This document shows positions 41,450-51,041 of a stretch of DNA of 64,000 nt, in pieces (within the stretch, counting starts at the first letter, position 1; the number at the start of each line of letters is the position of its first letter). The position numbers were made by a program, and so were the translations under genes. Below the pieces are notes generated by a model. The model saw nothing but the letters and a program-made list of their open reading frames with translations, was not told where the DNA came from and did no database searches. Source of the DNA: Pseudomonas sp. MUP55 (GTDB lineage Bacteria; Pseudomonadota; Gammaproteobacteria; Pseudomonadales; Pseudomonadaceae); assembly GCF_034043515.1 (NCBI RefSeq), contig NZ_CP138214.1, positions 2,728,001-2,792,000 of the forward strand, read 5' to 3'.

Positions 41450-44200
41450 TCAGCTTTCTTGAATATCGGTATTGATAAAGACATTGACCGGGAAATCCCC
41501 CAGGGCAGCGCTGATCAACAGCTCCTTGTCTGGTGTGACTGCGCTCGTCTGAAAAAGTCCCTTCCAGTTTCGGGTTGTGGCGGCGAACGGTAATTTCACC
41601 CGTGTATCGCCCCAAACCTGCGCAGCAATCAGCGGCTGCTGCGCATTTTCGAGCAGGCGCCGGGACCAGCGCGGCACCACCGCCACTGCGTGCTTGCCCT
41701 GGTGTTCGCGGCAGAAGGCGACCACGTGTTCGGCCTGCTCGCCCACCACCTCCAGAGCGGTGTAAGTGCCGTCGCTGAACAACCCCACGTGAGCCTTGCG
41801 CAAGGCCAGCACCTGCGCGATCAGCGCCTGTTTGATCCGCCCGTCGCGCCAGTGGGACAACAGCTCAACCGGGTTCGCCGGGGTATCCAATGCGCGTTGG
41901 CGCGCAACGAAGTCCACCGGGCGACGGTTGTCCGGATCGACCAGGCTGAAGTCCCAGAACTCATCGCCCTGGTACACGTCCGGCACACCCGGCACGCTCA
42001 GATGAAGCAAAGACTGCGCCAGCCCGTTGAGGGCGCCGGCCGGCGCGATGGCCTGGGCCGCGCTGGCGATGGCGCTGCGCAGTGGGCCGCCGGCGTCACT
42101 GAGCAGCACGCGCTGCAGGAACGTCTCCACGCCGCGTTCGTAGGCCTCGTTCGGAGCGCTCCAACTGCTCTGCAGCTTGGCTTCGCGCAAGGCTTTCTGT
42201 TGCCACTGCCACAGGCGTTGCTGATAAGCCTCAAGGTCAGGGCTGGACTCCAGCGGCCAACTGCCGAGCAATACCTGATAGAGGATCAACTCGTCGCCAG
42301 CGGACGGGCTGTCGGGGGTGTCGCGCAGCGGTGCGGCCAGGCCTCGCCAGTGTTCGACCTGCTCGGCGTACCAGGTCGCGCACTCGCTCAGCACCGCCAG
42401 ACGCGCGCGGGTATCCTCGCCGCGTTTATGGTCGTGGGTGGCGGTGGCCAGCAAGTTGTGCGGGAAGTGTTCAAGCCGCTGCTGATTGACCGTGTGGAAG
42501 TCCGGCAGCGGCGCGCTGAACTGCTCGGTGCTGAAGCCCACATCGTTGCGCGACAACAACACTGCCGAACGGTAGAACGCGGTGTCTTCCACCGCCTTGG
42601 CCGCGGCCGGCGAGGTCAGTTGCTGGAAGCGCACACAGGCATGCTTGAGCATCTTGCGCTCGCGACCCAGCGGACGACGGCGCCACGGTTGCCCACCCAG
42701 CCACTTTTCCAGGTGATCGAGTACGGGCCAGTCGCCTTCGCTCAATGTGGTACGCGCACCTTCCATGGCCTGCTGGAAGATCTTGTCGTCAGCCGCGCTG
42801 CGCCCGCGCGCACTGATGTAGGTGCGGTACACCGGGAAGTGCACGATCAGTTCCTGCAACGCCCGACGGATTGCGCCCAGGGTCAGGTCGCGGGTCATCA
42901 CATCGTCGCGGGCCACTTGCAACAGTGCCTGGGCCACGCTCTCGAAGTCGCCGCCCAGGGATCCGTTGAGGATTTGCTGGCGTGCCAGCCGGGCTTCGTC
43001 CATGAACGCCGACGGCCGTTCGCTGTGGCGTGACCACAACTCGGCCAGCGGGGCGAAACCGTCCGGGTGGTGCTGCAGCAACGACAGTTGGTTCATGAAT
43101 TCATAGCCGGTGGTGCCATCCACTTGCCAGTCGTCGCGCAGGGTTTCGCCTTCGCCAAGGATTTTTTCCACGTAGATCGGCAGATGCCGCTGCGGCGACA
43201 ACGCATCCAGGCGGCGGCGCAGTTTGCGGCAGTAACCACGCGGGTCGGCCAGACCATCGATGTGGTCGATGCGCAGGCCGTCGATCAAGCCCGCCTCGAT
43301 CAATTCGAAGATCTTGCCGTGAGTGGCCTCGAACACCGCCGTGCGCTCCACGCGCAGACCGCCCAGCTCGTTCACGTCGAAGAAGCGGCGCCAGTTGATG
43401 TCGTCCGCCGCCGTGCGCCAACTGGCCAGGCGGTAAGTTTGTTGCTCCAGCAGCTCATGCAGGCGCTCGAAGCCCTCCGGCGTGCGCCCGTCGAAGGCAG
43501 CGAGGCGCTGCTCGATGGCGGGCAGCAGGTCCCCGGCGCGTTCGGCCAATGCCTCTTTGAGTCGGGCGGCTTCGGCGTAGGCATCGTCCTGATAGGCCAG
43601 CATGGCAAAACGATCAGCCAAGGGCTTGAGCGCTTCATCGCCGCCCAGGATCAACGCGTAATCCCGTGGGCAGATCGGGAAGCGGTGCTCGTAATGCTCG
43701 ACGTAAAATGCACCCTGCGCCGCGTCGAACTTCAGGATCAGGTTGCCGCTCTGCAGCGCCTCGCCGTAGTCGCTGCCGAGGAACGGCATCAAGAGCTGGC
43801 CCTTGAGCAGCGGGTCGGGCGAGTGCCACTGGATATCGAAGAATTCAGCGTAGGGGCTCAAGCGTCCCCATTCCAGCAGGTCCAGCCACCAAGGGTTGTC
43901 GGCGCCACCGACCGCCATGTGGTTGGAGACGATATCGAGGATCAGGCCCATGTCGTGTTCGCGCAGCGCGGCAACCAGACGCTGCAACGCCGCCTCGCCG
44001 CCCAGTTCCGGGTTCACGCGGGTGGGGTCGACCACGTCATAGCCATGCATCGATCCGGCACGTGCCTTGAGCAGCGGCGAGGCATACAGGTGGCTGATGC
44101 CCATTTGGGCGAAATACGGCACCAGTGGCACCGCATCATCCAGGGTGAAGCCTTTATGGAATTGCAGGCGCTGGGTAGCGCGCAGGGGCAGTGCTTTCAT
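41450..44200 (-). CDS. treY: Maltooligosyltrehalose synthase TreY
   Basis: A 916-residue GH13 enzyme that converts the reducing-end alpha-1,4 link of a maltodextrin to alpha,alpha-1,1, giving maltooligosyl trehalose. It starts MKALPLRATQRLQFHKGFTL. The barrel shows DIVSNHMAVGGADNPWWLD, IDGLRIDHIDGLADP with the nucleophile, YVEKILGEGE and ATATHDHKRGEDTRARL. Its ATG overlaps the malQ stop by 4 bp (44197-44200). With TreZ it makes trehalose from the products of GlgX/MalQ. Length is normal. Confidence 0.96.
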   Translation of the reverse strand: MKALPLRATQRLQFHKGFTLDDAVPLVPYFAQMGISHLYASPLLKARAGSMHGYDVVDPTRVNPELGGEAALQRLVAALREHDMGLILDIVSNHMAVGGADNPWWLDLLEWGRLSPYAEFFDIQWHSPDPLLKGQLLMPFLGSDYGEALQSGNLILKFDAAQGAFYVEHYEHRFPICPRDYALILGGDEALKPLADRFAMLAYQDDAYAEAARLKEALAERAGDLLPAIEQRLAAFDGRTPEGFERLHELLEQQTYRLASWRTAADDINWRRFFDVNELGGLRVERTAVFEATHGKIFELIEAGLIDGLRIDHIDGLADPRGYCRKLRRRLDALSPQRHLPIYVEKILGEGETLRDDWQVDGTTGYEFMNQLSLLQHHPDGFAPLAELWSRHSERPSAFMDEARLARQQILNGSLGGDFESVAQALLQVARDDVMTRDLTLGAIRRALQELIVHFPVYRTYISARGRSAADDKIFQQAMEGARTTLSEGDWPVLDHLEKWLGGQPWRRRPLGRERKMLKHACVRFQQLTSPAAAKAVEDTAFYRSAVLLSRNDVGFSTEQFSAPLPDFHTVNQQRLEHFPHNLLATATHDHKRGEDTRARLAVLSECATWYAEQVEHWRGLAAPLRDTPDSPSAGDELILYQVLLGSWPLESSPDLEAYQQRLWQWQQKALREAKLQSSWSAPNEAYERGVETFLQRVLLSDAGGPLRSAIASAAQAIAPAGALNGLAQSLLHLSVPGVPDVYQGDEFWDFSLVDPDNRRPVDFVARQRALDTPANPVELLSHWRDGRIKQALIAQVLALRKAHVGLFSDGTYTALEVVGEQAEHVVAFCREHQGKHAVAVVPRWSRRLLENAQQPLIAAQVWGDTRVKLPFAATTRNWKGLFQTSAVTPDKELLISAALGDFPVNVFINTDIQES

Positions 44201-46281
44201 CGGTCACGCTCATAGGCTTGGTTGCGCGCGACGGCCAGCAGCTCAAGGCGGCGCGCGGCGCCGGCATTGTCGAGCAGGCTGGACGCTTCACCGGGCAGGC
44301 GGCGGCGCCAATTGGGATGGGTGTCGGTGGTGCCGGGCAGGTTGGGTTGTTCCTCCATGCCCAGGGCATCCTCCAGCGGCAGCAATACCAGCGGCGCACG
44401 GGTGTGGCCGAGGTAGCGCACGCTGGCGTCGATCATGTGGTCGGTGTCGTTGCGGATTTCATCGACGAAATTCTGCGGGTCCTGGCTCAGGGCCTGGCGC
44501 AGCGCCTGACGTTCGCGCAGGCGGTGCTCGCTCCATTGGTCCACCGTTGGCGCGTCGATCAGGCCCAGCTCGATGTTCCATTCGATGTCGCGGCTGTGCC
44601 ACCAGCCGTTGAGGGTTGGCAGGTCGTGGGTGCTGGTGGTGGCCAGGGCGTTGTCGGGCCAGTCGAGAATGGGCCGGAACTGGCCATTGTGGTCTTGCTC
44701 GAACAGCAGCACGCGCATGCCGAGAATCGACCGGCTGCTGAGTTTTTCCCGCAGGCCGTCCGGGACGGTGCCCAGGTCTTCACCGAGGACGATGGCCTGG
44801 TGGCGATGGGATTCGAGCGCCAGCAGACGCAGCATGTCATCGAACGGGAAATACAGATAGGCGCCTTCGCGCGGGGACGCGCCATTGGGGATGACCCACA
44901 GGCGTTGCAGGCCCATTACGTGGTCGATGCGCAAGCCGCCGGCGTGGGCGAAGTTGGCCCGCAGCATCTCGATAAAGGCGCGGAAACCGTTGCGCTTGAG
45001 CCCCTCGGGGGAGAAGGCGGAGATGCCCCAACCCTGGCCCGCACGGTTGAGAATGTCCGGTGGCGCGCCCACGGTCAGGTCGGCCAGCAACTCATCCTGG
45101 CGGCTCCAGGCCTGGCTGCCGGCGCCATCTGCCCCCACCGCCAGGTCGGCGATCAGGCCGATGCCCATGCCGCTGCCGCGCGCCGCCTGTTGCGCACGTT
45201 GCAGGCTGCGGGCGATCAGCCATTGGGTGAAGGCGAAATAGCCGATCTCATCGCGGTGTTCCTCGGCGAACGCTGCCAGCGCCGGGCTCTGCGGTGTACG
45301 CCAGTCTTCGGGCCACTGACGCCAGTCGAGGTCTTCGCCGGCAGCAGCGCGCAGCGCTTGCACGGCTTCGAAACGGCAATGGTTTTCCAGGGCTTCACCG
45401 CCGCTCTGGCGAAAGCTCTGGAAGTCGGCATGTTGCGGATGGTGGCCGTGGCGGAAATCGTCGTACAGCGCGCGCAGCAGGCGTTGCTTGGCCTTGGAGG
45501 CGGCTGGCCAGTCGACCAGGGTGAGCTGTTCCAGGTCGTGCAGCTCATCGGTCAGGCCTGCGGCTTCGATGGCATTGCGCACTTCACGTTCGCCCAGGAT
45601 GCAACCTGGCGAAGCATACAGGCTGTTGAGAAACAGCCGGCTGGAAGGCGAGTACGGGCTGTAGCGCTCGGTGTCGGCGCTGAACATCGCGTGCATCGGG
45701 CTGATCGCCAGGGCGTCGGCGCCGCGCTCGGCGGCTGAGCGGGCCAGGTGTTCCAGGGCAAGGGTGTCGCCAAAGCCGCCGTCGCCGAGGCGGCGCAGCG
45801 AGTACAACTGGGCGCTGAGGCCCCAGGCGCGGGCCGGGTTGCTGTCGACCGCTTCGTCCACGCTGTAGCAACGGGCGGGTGCGACGGCGAGGGTGAAGGT
45901 CTGGCCGTCGATATGCGCCTGGTGGTAGCCAAGGGCGATGATGCCGGGCAGCACGGCATCGCCGTCCAGACGTAACTCCAGGGCTTCGCCGTTTTCAAGC
46001 TGCACGCGGCAGGGTGTGTCCGCCGCGAAGAAGCGCGACAGGTCCAGGCTTTCTCCACTGTCGACGGTCAGCAGTGGCGGCAGATGCTTATCCTGCTCGG
46101 CCTGCTCCAATTCGCGCAGGCTGGCGTCGACCTCGGCCTCGGTGTCGGCCGGGTGCCCCAGGCCCTTGAGCACGGCGCGCAGCGCATCGGGCTGCACCCG
46201 TTGCGGGCGGCCGTTGGCATCGATCCAATCGACGGCCAGGCCCGCACGGCTGGCGAGTAGTTCCAGGTTCGCTTCGCTCAA
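44197..46281 (-). CDS. malQ: 4-alpha-glucanotransferase MalQ
   Basis: A 694-residue GH77 enzyme that disproportionates maltodextrins, cytoplasmic. Key sequences: AGGLRIDHVMGLQRLW (nucleophile), IVLGEDLGTVPDGLRE (acid), TTSTHDLPTLNGWW, and the N-terminal module typical of MalQ. The start is TTG at 46281, in a TTGA overlap with the treZ stop. A later start would lose MSEANLELLASRAGLAVDW, so TTG is preferred. It provides chains for TreY and uses short products of debranching. Confidence 0.95.
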   Translation of the reverse strand: MSEANLELLASRAGLAVDWIDANGRPQRVQPDALRAVLKGLGHPADTEAEVDASLRELEQAEQDKHLPPLLTVDSGESLDLSRFFAADTPCRVQLENGEALELRLDGDAVLPGIIALGYHQAHIDGQTFTLAVAPARCYSVDEAVDSNPARAWGLSAQLYSLRRLGDGGFGDTLALEHLARSAAERGADALAISPMHAMFSADTERYSPYSPSSRLFLNSLYASPGCILGEREVRNAIEAAGLTDELHDLEQLTLVDWPAASKAKQRLLRALYDDFRHGHHPQHADFQSFRQSGGEALENHCRFEAVQALRAAAGEDLDWRQWPEDWRTPQSPALAAFAEEHRDEIGYFAFTQWLIARSLQRAQQAARGSGMGIGLIADLAVGADGAGSQAWSRQDELLADLTVGAPPDILNRAGQGWGISAFSPEGLKRNGFRAFIEMLRANFAHAGGLRIDHVMGLQRLWVIPNGASPREGAYLYFPFDDMLRLLALESHRHQAIVLGEDLGTVPDGLREKLSSRSILGMRVLLFEQDHNGQFRPILDWPDNALATTSTHDLPTLNGWWHSRDIEWNIELGLIDAPTVDQWSEHRLRERQALRQALSQDPQNFVDEIRNDTDHMIDASVRYLGHTRAPLVLLPLEDALGMEEQPNLPGTTDTHPNWRRRLPGEASSLLDNAGAARRLELLAVARNQAYERDR

Positions 46282-48023
46282 GACTGTTCTCCGGCAGGAA
46301 ATAAGGACACGCGTGCACTGAAGGGCGGCAAGTGCGCCACGACCCCGGCAGGCGTTTGAAAGATCACGTGGGGCGATGCGGGCTGGTCGACCGGCTCGGC
46401 GCCAAGGTTCAGGTCGATTTGCAACACACGGCCGTTGCCCAGGCGCCAGCGCGCAGTGACGGCGCGGTCGGCCAGCACTTGCGCGCCCAGGGCCACGCTG
46501 CCGGGCAGGTGCGGCACCACGTGCTGATGGCGCAGGCCAAGCAGGTGGCGATAGAGCTGGGTGTGCTCGTTTTCGATGAAGGAAGGCTTCGATTGCTCGA
46601 ATGTCGTCACAGCGTTCGGATCGGGAATGCGTTCGCGTTGCTCGGGGTCGTGAAACGCGGCGAAATCGGCGAACTCGCTGCGTCGACCTTCACGCACCGC
46701 CTCGGCCAGTTCACCGTGATGGTCGGTGAAGAACAGAAACGGCTCTGCAGCGTTGACTTCATCGCCCATGAACATCAGCGGAATCATCGGCGACAGCAGC
46801 AGCAGGGCAGTCGCCGCCTTCAGCGCCTCGGGCGGGCACAACTGGTGCAGGCGTTCGCCCAGGGCGCGGTTGCCAATCTGGTCGTGGTTCTGCAGGAACG
46901 CCACGAAGGCGGTCGGCGGCAGCTCGGCGCTGGGTTCACCGCGGGCATGGCCGTGGCGGGTAGTGTGGCCCTGGTAGATAAAGCCTTCACCCAGGCAGCG
47001 GGCCAGCCTGTCGGTGGGCTGCTCGGCAAAGTCGCTGTAATAGGCATCGGTTTCGCCGGTGAGCAGCACGTGCAGTACGTTATGGAAGTCATCGTTCCAT
47101 TGCGCGTCGAAATCATGCTTGAGCAGGCTGGCCTGGTTCAGCTCGTTTTCCAGCATCAGCCACACGTGGCGACCGGTGTCGACCTGCTGGCGCACGCGCT
47201 GTGCCAGCTCCTGCAGGAAGCCGGGGTTGTCGATGGCGTGTACCGCGTCCAGGCGCAGGCCGTCGAAGCGGTATTCGAGCAGCCACATGAGGGCGTTATC
47301 CAGGAAGAAATCCCGCACTTCACGGCGCTCGAAATCAATGCCCGCGCCCCACGGCGTGTGCACGTCTTCCTGAAAGAAGCCTTTGGCGTACTGGCCCAGG
47401 TAATTGCCATCGGGGCCGAAGTGGTTGTAGACCACATCGAGGATCACCGCCAGACCGTGCCCATGGGCGCAATCGATCAGGTGCTTGAGCTGTTCGGGGG
47501 AGCCATAGGCAGAGTGCGGGGCGTAGGGCAGTACCCCGTCGTAACCCCAGTTGCGTTCACCGGGGAACTGCGCCAGGGGCATCAGTTCGATGGCGGTCAC
47601 GCCCAGCTCGGCCAGGCGCGGCAGGTGCTTCTCCACTTCGGCGTAACCGCCCATCGCGCCGACATGCAATTCGTAGATCACCGCCTCGTGCCACGGGCGG
47701 CCTTGCCACTGGCTGTGTTGCCACTGGTAAGCCAGCGGATCGACCACACGGCTCCAACCGTGAACATCCTGGGCCTGGGCCCTGGAAGCGGGGTCGGGAA
47801 CATCCCGTTCCCCGTCAATATTGAAGCGGTAAAGCGTGCCGGCGGGGCAGGCCAGTTCGACTTCGAACCAGCCGTCTGCCTGGGACAGCATGGCGATGGA
47901 TCGGCCATCCTGCAATTCAACGCTCACATAAAACGCGTCTGGCGCCCACAAGGCGAAACGCGTGTGTTGCGCGTCCAGCATCAGTGCACCGTGGGGCCAG
48001 GTTTCCAGAGTCCGTAACGGCAT
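46278..48023 (-). CDS. treZ: Maltooligosyltrehalose trehalohydrolase TreZ
   Basis: A 581-residue GH13 enzyme that releases trehalose from maltooligosyl trehalose. The N-terminal beta domain is MPLRTLETWPHGALMLDAQH with FALWAPDA. The barrel has DVVYNHFGPDGNYLGQYA, FDGLRLDAVHAIDNPGFL (nucleophile), LMLENELNQASL and FLQNHDQIGNRA. It lies 19 bp downstream of glgA and overlaps malQ by 4 bp. ATG 48023 follows GAGAGGTCTTCATAG. Confidence 0.95.
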   Translation of the reverse strand: MPLRTLETWPHGALMLDAQHTRFALWAPDAFYVSVELQDGRSIAMLSQADGWFEVELACPAGTLYRFNIDGERDVPDPASRAQAQDVHGWSRVVDPLAYQWQHSQWQGRPWHEAVIYELHVGAMGGYAEVEKHLPRLAELGVTAIELMPLAQFPGERNWGYDGVLPYAPHSAYGSPEQLKHLIDCAHGHGLAVILDVVYNHFGPDGNYLGQYAKGFFQEDVHTPWGAGIDFERREVRDFFLDNALMWLLEYRFDGLRLDAVHAIDNPGFLQELAQRVRQQVDTGRHVWLMLENELNQASLLKHDFDAQWNDDFHNVLHVLLTGETDAYYSDFAEQPTDRLARCLGEGFIYQGHTTRHGHARGEPSAELPPTAFVAFLQNHDQIGNRALGERLHQLCPPEALKAATALLLLSPMIPLMFMGDEVNAAEPFLFFTDHHGELAEAVREGRRSEFADFAAFHDPEQRERIPDPNAVTTFEQSKPSFIENEHTQLYRHLLGLRHQHVVPHLPGSVALGAQVLADRAVTARWRLGNGRVLQIDLNLGAEPVDQPASPHVIFQTPAGVVAHLPPFSARVSLFPAGEQS

Positions 48024-48042
48024 CTATGAAGACCTCTCTTGA

Positions 48043-49599
48043 TTATTTGGTCGATTTCCCCAGGGCTTTTGCCACCAGTTGTTCATACAGCTCGGCGTAG
48101 GGTTCCACCGCCTGGGACCAGTTGAAGGGTTGGGTCATGGCGCGGCTGCGCATGGCATTGAGCAGGCCCGGATAGGAGAACACCTTGAAGGCGCGCTCCA
48201 GGGCGGCCTTGTAGCTGTCGACCGTGGATTCGTTGAACAGAAAACCGGTGACGCCGTCTTCAATGGTGTCGGCCAGGCCGCCGGTATTGCGCGCCACCGG
48301 CAACGAGCCGAAACGCTGCGCATACATCTGGCTCAGGCCGCACGGCTCATAGCGCGACGGCATCAGCAGGAAGTCGCTGCCGGCGAACATGCGGCGCGCG
48401 TCGGTCTCGTTGAAGCCGATGCGCACGCCAACCTGGCCGGGGAAGCGCAGCGCCAGTTCACGCATGGCCTGTTCTTCTTCCGGCTCGCCACGGCCGATGA
48501 TGGCAATTTGGCCGCCGTTTTCGACAATAAAGCTGGCGACGGCTTCGGTGAGGTCCAGGCCTTTCTGATAGACCAGGCGCGACACCACGGCAAACAACGG
48601 GCCGGTGGAGTCGTGCAGGCCGAACAGCTCGCGCACATGGGCGGCGTTGATGGCCTTGCCTTCCCAGTCACCGATATTGAAGTTGTGGGTCAGGTGGGTG
48701 TCAGTCGAGGTTTCCCAGCTTTCGTCGATACCGTTGGGAATCCCGCTGAGCAGGCCCTGCTGGGTCTTGCTGGCGAGGAAGCCATCCAGGCCGCAGCCGA
48801 ATTCCGGGGTGGTGATTTCTGCGGCGTAAGTGGCGCTGACCGTGGTGATGTGGCTGGAATAGGCCATGCCGGCCTTGAGGAACGACATCTTGCCGTAGAA
48901 CTCCATGCCTTCCTGTTGCAGGGCATGGGGCGGAATGCCCAGTTCGGGGGTGCAGCCCAGGCTCACCACGCCTTGGTAGGCGAGGTTATGAATGGTGAAC
49001 AGGGTGGGGGTGCGTGAACCACGCCAGTGCATATAGGCCGGGGCGAGGCCAGCCGGCCAGTCGTGGGCGTGCACCAGGTCCGGGCACCAGTGGATCTGTG
49101 CCAGGTTGGCGGCAATGTCGGCGGCGGCCAGGCCCAGGCGGGCGAAGCGGATATGGTTGTCCGGCCAGTCACGGCCATTGTTCGCGCCGTAGGGGGTGCC
49201 TTCGCGTTCGTACAACTCAGGGCAGATCAGTACATAAATGACCAGGCCGTCCTTGAGGTCCATGCGCCCGATCTTGCACGGTGGCAGCGCCGCGTGGCCA
49301 CCCAGTTCGCCGACGATATGGATCGGGTTGTCGCTTTCCATTACCTGCGGATAACCGGGAATCAGCACCCGCACATCGTGCAGGTGGGCCATGGCGCGGG
49401 GCAGGGCAGCGGAAACGTCGCCCAGGCCGCCGGTCTTCACCAGGTCGGCAAATTCGGAGGTGACAAACAGCACTTTCTTTCGATTCGGATTCTTACTCAC
49501 GATTGGCCGCACAGTGTTGGGCAGGTCGACCAATGACGCCGGCCCCCCTGCCTGCTGACTAAAACGCTCTCCCTGAGTTACTACTGCGGCACTGATCAT
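48043..49599 (-). CDS. glgA: Glycogen synthase GlgA
   Basis: A 518-residue GT5 enzyme. After a 44-residue leader (MISAAVVTQGERFSQQAGGP) comes the family core: VLFVTSEFADLVKTGGLGDV with the ADP-glucose-binding KTGGLGD, then HAHDWPAG, SRLVYQKGLDL and PSRYEPCGLSQMYAQRFGSL. It should elongate an alpha-1,4 glucan from ADP-glucose, although no glgC is in this window. ATG 49599 follows GGGGAGTGCATT; a longer frame to 49695 is not used. It heads the glgA-treZ-malQ-treY-DUF2934 unit. Confidence 0.95.
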   Translation of the reverse strand: MISAAVVTQGERFSQQAGGPASLVDLPNTVRPIVSKNPNRKKVLFVTSEFADLVKTGGLGDVSAALPRAMAHLHDVRVLIPGYPQVMESDNPIHIVGELGGHAALPPCKIGRMDLKDGLVIYVLICPELYEREGTPYGANNGRDWPDNHIRFARLGLAAADIAANLAQIHWCPDLVHAHDWPAGLAPAYMHWRGSRTPTLFTIHNLAYQGVVSLGCTPELGIPPHALQQEGMEFYGKMSFLKAGMAYSSHITTVSATYAAEITTPEFGCGLDGFLASKTQQGLLSGIPNGIDESWETSTDTHLTHNFNIGDWEGKAINAAHVRELFGLHDSTGPLFAVVSRLVYQKGLDLTEAVASFIVENGGQIAIIGRGEPEEEQAMRELALRFPGQVGVRIGFNETDARRMFAGSDFLLMPSRYEPCGLSQMYAQRFGSLPVARNTGGLADTIEDGVTGFLFNESTVDSYKAALERAFKVFSYPGLLNAMRSRAMTQPFNWSQAVEPYAELYEQLVAKALGKSTK

Positions 49600-49948
49600 A
49601 ATGCACTCCCCTTTGTTTCGTTGGTCGGCTAATGGCCCGCTGCCATTGGCTCCGAGTGACCGCATCCTGCGGCCAGGCGCACAAGCGCAATACAAACTGG
49701 CAAGGCGTATGCCAGTTGCACGGTTAGCTGAAAAAGTTTGGATGGGCGGGCATGCGGCCTGAAACCGGATATGTTCGCCTTACCTAAAACTGGACCTGCG
49801 GCAGAGTTCGAAAGTTTCGATTTTTTGCGGGGTTTTTGTTTTGGAACGGACCCATCGGTCATCAGTCTAGGACAGATTCCAGCGCCTGCTGGGTTTGGCG
49901 GGAAAAATTGTAGGACAAAAAACTCATAAGGTTAGGCCGGCGAAACCT
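49600..49948. other. Leader region of glgA, no gene
   Basis: About 350 bases should hold the glgA promoter. A 77-codon frame at 49629-49862 lacks a Shine-Dalgarno and looks spurious. No clear promoter hexamers or hairpins were identified. Confidence 0.4.
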
Positions 49949-49957
49949 GTGGCGAGG

Positions 49958-50031
49958 GAGCTTGCTCCCGCTGGGGCGCGCAGCGGCCCCAAAATTCCGG
50001 GAACACTGCGCACTCCAGCGGGAGCAAGCTC
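49958..50031. repeat. REP-pair element of the GAGGGAGCTTGCTCCCGC type
   Basis: The left arm GAGCTTGCTCCCGCTGG (49958-49974) is exactly complementary to CCAGCGGGAGCAAGCTC (50015-50031), around 40 bp containing GGGGCGCGCAGCGGCCCC. It is a different REP family from the array at 29.8 kb. Confidence 0.85.
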
Positions 50032-50067
50032 CATACCAAAAGGGAACGTGCGCACCGAAACGGTGCG

Positions 50068-51021
50068 TCAGCCGAGCACCCGAATGGGCGCGCCGTTCGC
50101 CCAAGCCTGGATGTCTTCGATCATTTGCCCGTAGAACTGTCGGTAGTTCTGCTCGCTGACATAACCGACATGGGGCGTGGCGAGGACGTTGGGTAACGTG
50201 CGGAAGGGATGCTCAAGCGGTAGTGGCTCCTGGCTATATACGTCCAGCGCCGCGCCGGCCAGTCGCCCGTTGCTCAATGCGTCCACCAGCGCTTGTTCAT
50301 CCACGATCGGTCCGCGTGCCGTGTTCACCAGATGGGCGCCGGGTTTCATCCAGGCCAGAGCCTGCGCATCGACCAGGCCGCGGCTGCGCTCGCTGAGCAC
50401 CAGGTGAATGGTCAGAATGTCAGCCTGTTCGAACAACTCGCGCTTGCTGACCCAGGTCACTCCTGACTCGGCGGCCCGCTCTGGTGTGAGGTTTTCGCTC
50501 CAGGCAATCACGCGCATGCCGAACACCTGGGCGAATTGCGCAACTTTCTGCCCGATGCTGCCCAGCCCCAGGATGCCGAGCGTCTTGCCATGCAGGTCGC
50601 CACCCAGGCCGACCTGCCAGCCGCCCGCCCGCAGAGAGTTGGCCTCGGCCAGCAGGTTGCGGGTCGAAGCCATGATCAGCGCCCACGTCAGCTCCGGCGC
50701 GGCCTGCTTGTAACTGTCGGTCCCGCAGACCTGGATCCCCAGCGTCTTGGCGGCGGGCATATCGATGGCGGCGTTGCGCATGCCACCGGTCACCAGCAAT
50801 TTGAGCTTGGGCAGCCCTCGCAATAACGCCTGGTCGAAGACGGAGCGCTCGCGCATCACGCAAATAACGTCGAACTCCTGCAAATGCTCGACCATCGTGA
50901 CGGTATCGGCAGGGTAGTCGTGCAGAAAATGCACTTGGCCCAGAGGCTGCAGCAGCGACCAATCCACCACACCGCTGGCCACTTGCTGCCAATCATCAAT
51001 GACTGCGATCTGTAGCGACAT
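50068..51021 (-). CDS. D-2-hydroxyacid dehydrogenase
   Basis: A 317-residue NAD(P)-dependent enzyme that reduces 2-oxoacids. It has GILGLGSIGQKVAQ in the Rossmann part, then catalytic Arg in VNTARGPIVDE, Glu in LDVYSQEPLP and His in TPHVGYVSEQN. This group is related to D-3-phosphoglycerate dehydrogenase but lacks an ACT domain; the substrate is unknown. It precedes the hydrolase gene's 3' end by 20 bp on the minus strand, so both may share a transcript. Confidence 0.92.
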   Translation of the reverse strand: MSLQIAVIDDWQQVASGVVDWSLLQPLGQVHFLHDYPADTVTMVEHLQEFDVICVMRERSVFDQALLRGLPKLKLLVTGGMRNAAIDMPAAKTLGIQVCGTDSYKQAAPELTWALIMASTRNLLAEANSLRAGGWQVGLGGDLHGKTLGILGLGSIGQKVAQFAQVFGMRVIAWSENLTPERAAESGVTWVSKRELFEQADILTIHLVLSERSRGLVDAQALAWMKPGAHLVNTARGPIVDEQALVDALSNGRLAGAALDVYSQEPLPLEHPFRTLPNVLATPHVGYVSEQNYRQFYGQMIEDIQAWANGAPIRVLG

Positions 51022-51041
51022 TCATGCGTGCCTCGAAAAGG

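Noticed and set aside
49629..49862. 77-codon frame upstream of glgA
   Set aside because: No ribosome binding site and atypical composition; it occupies the expected leader.
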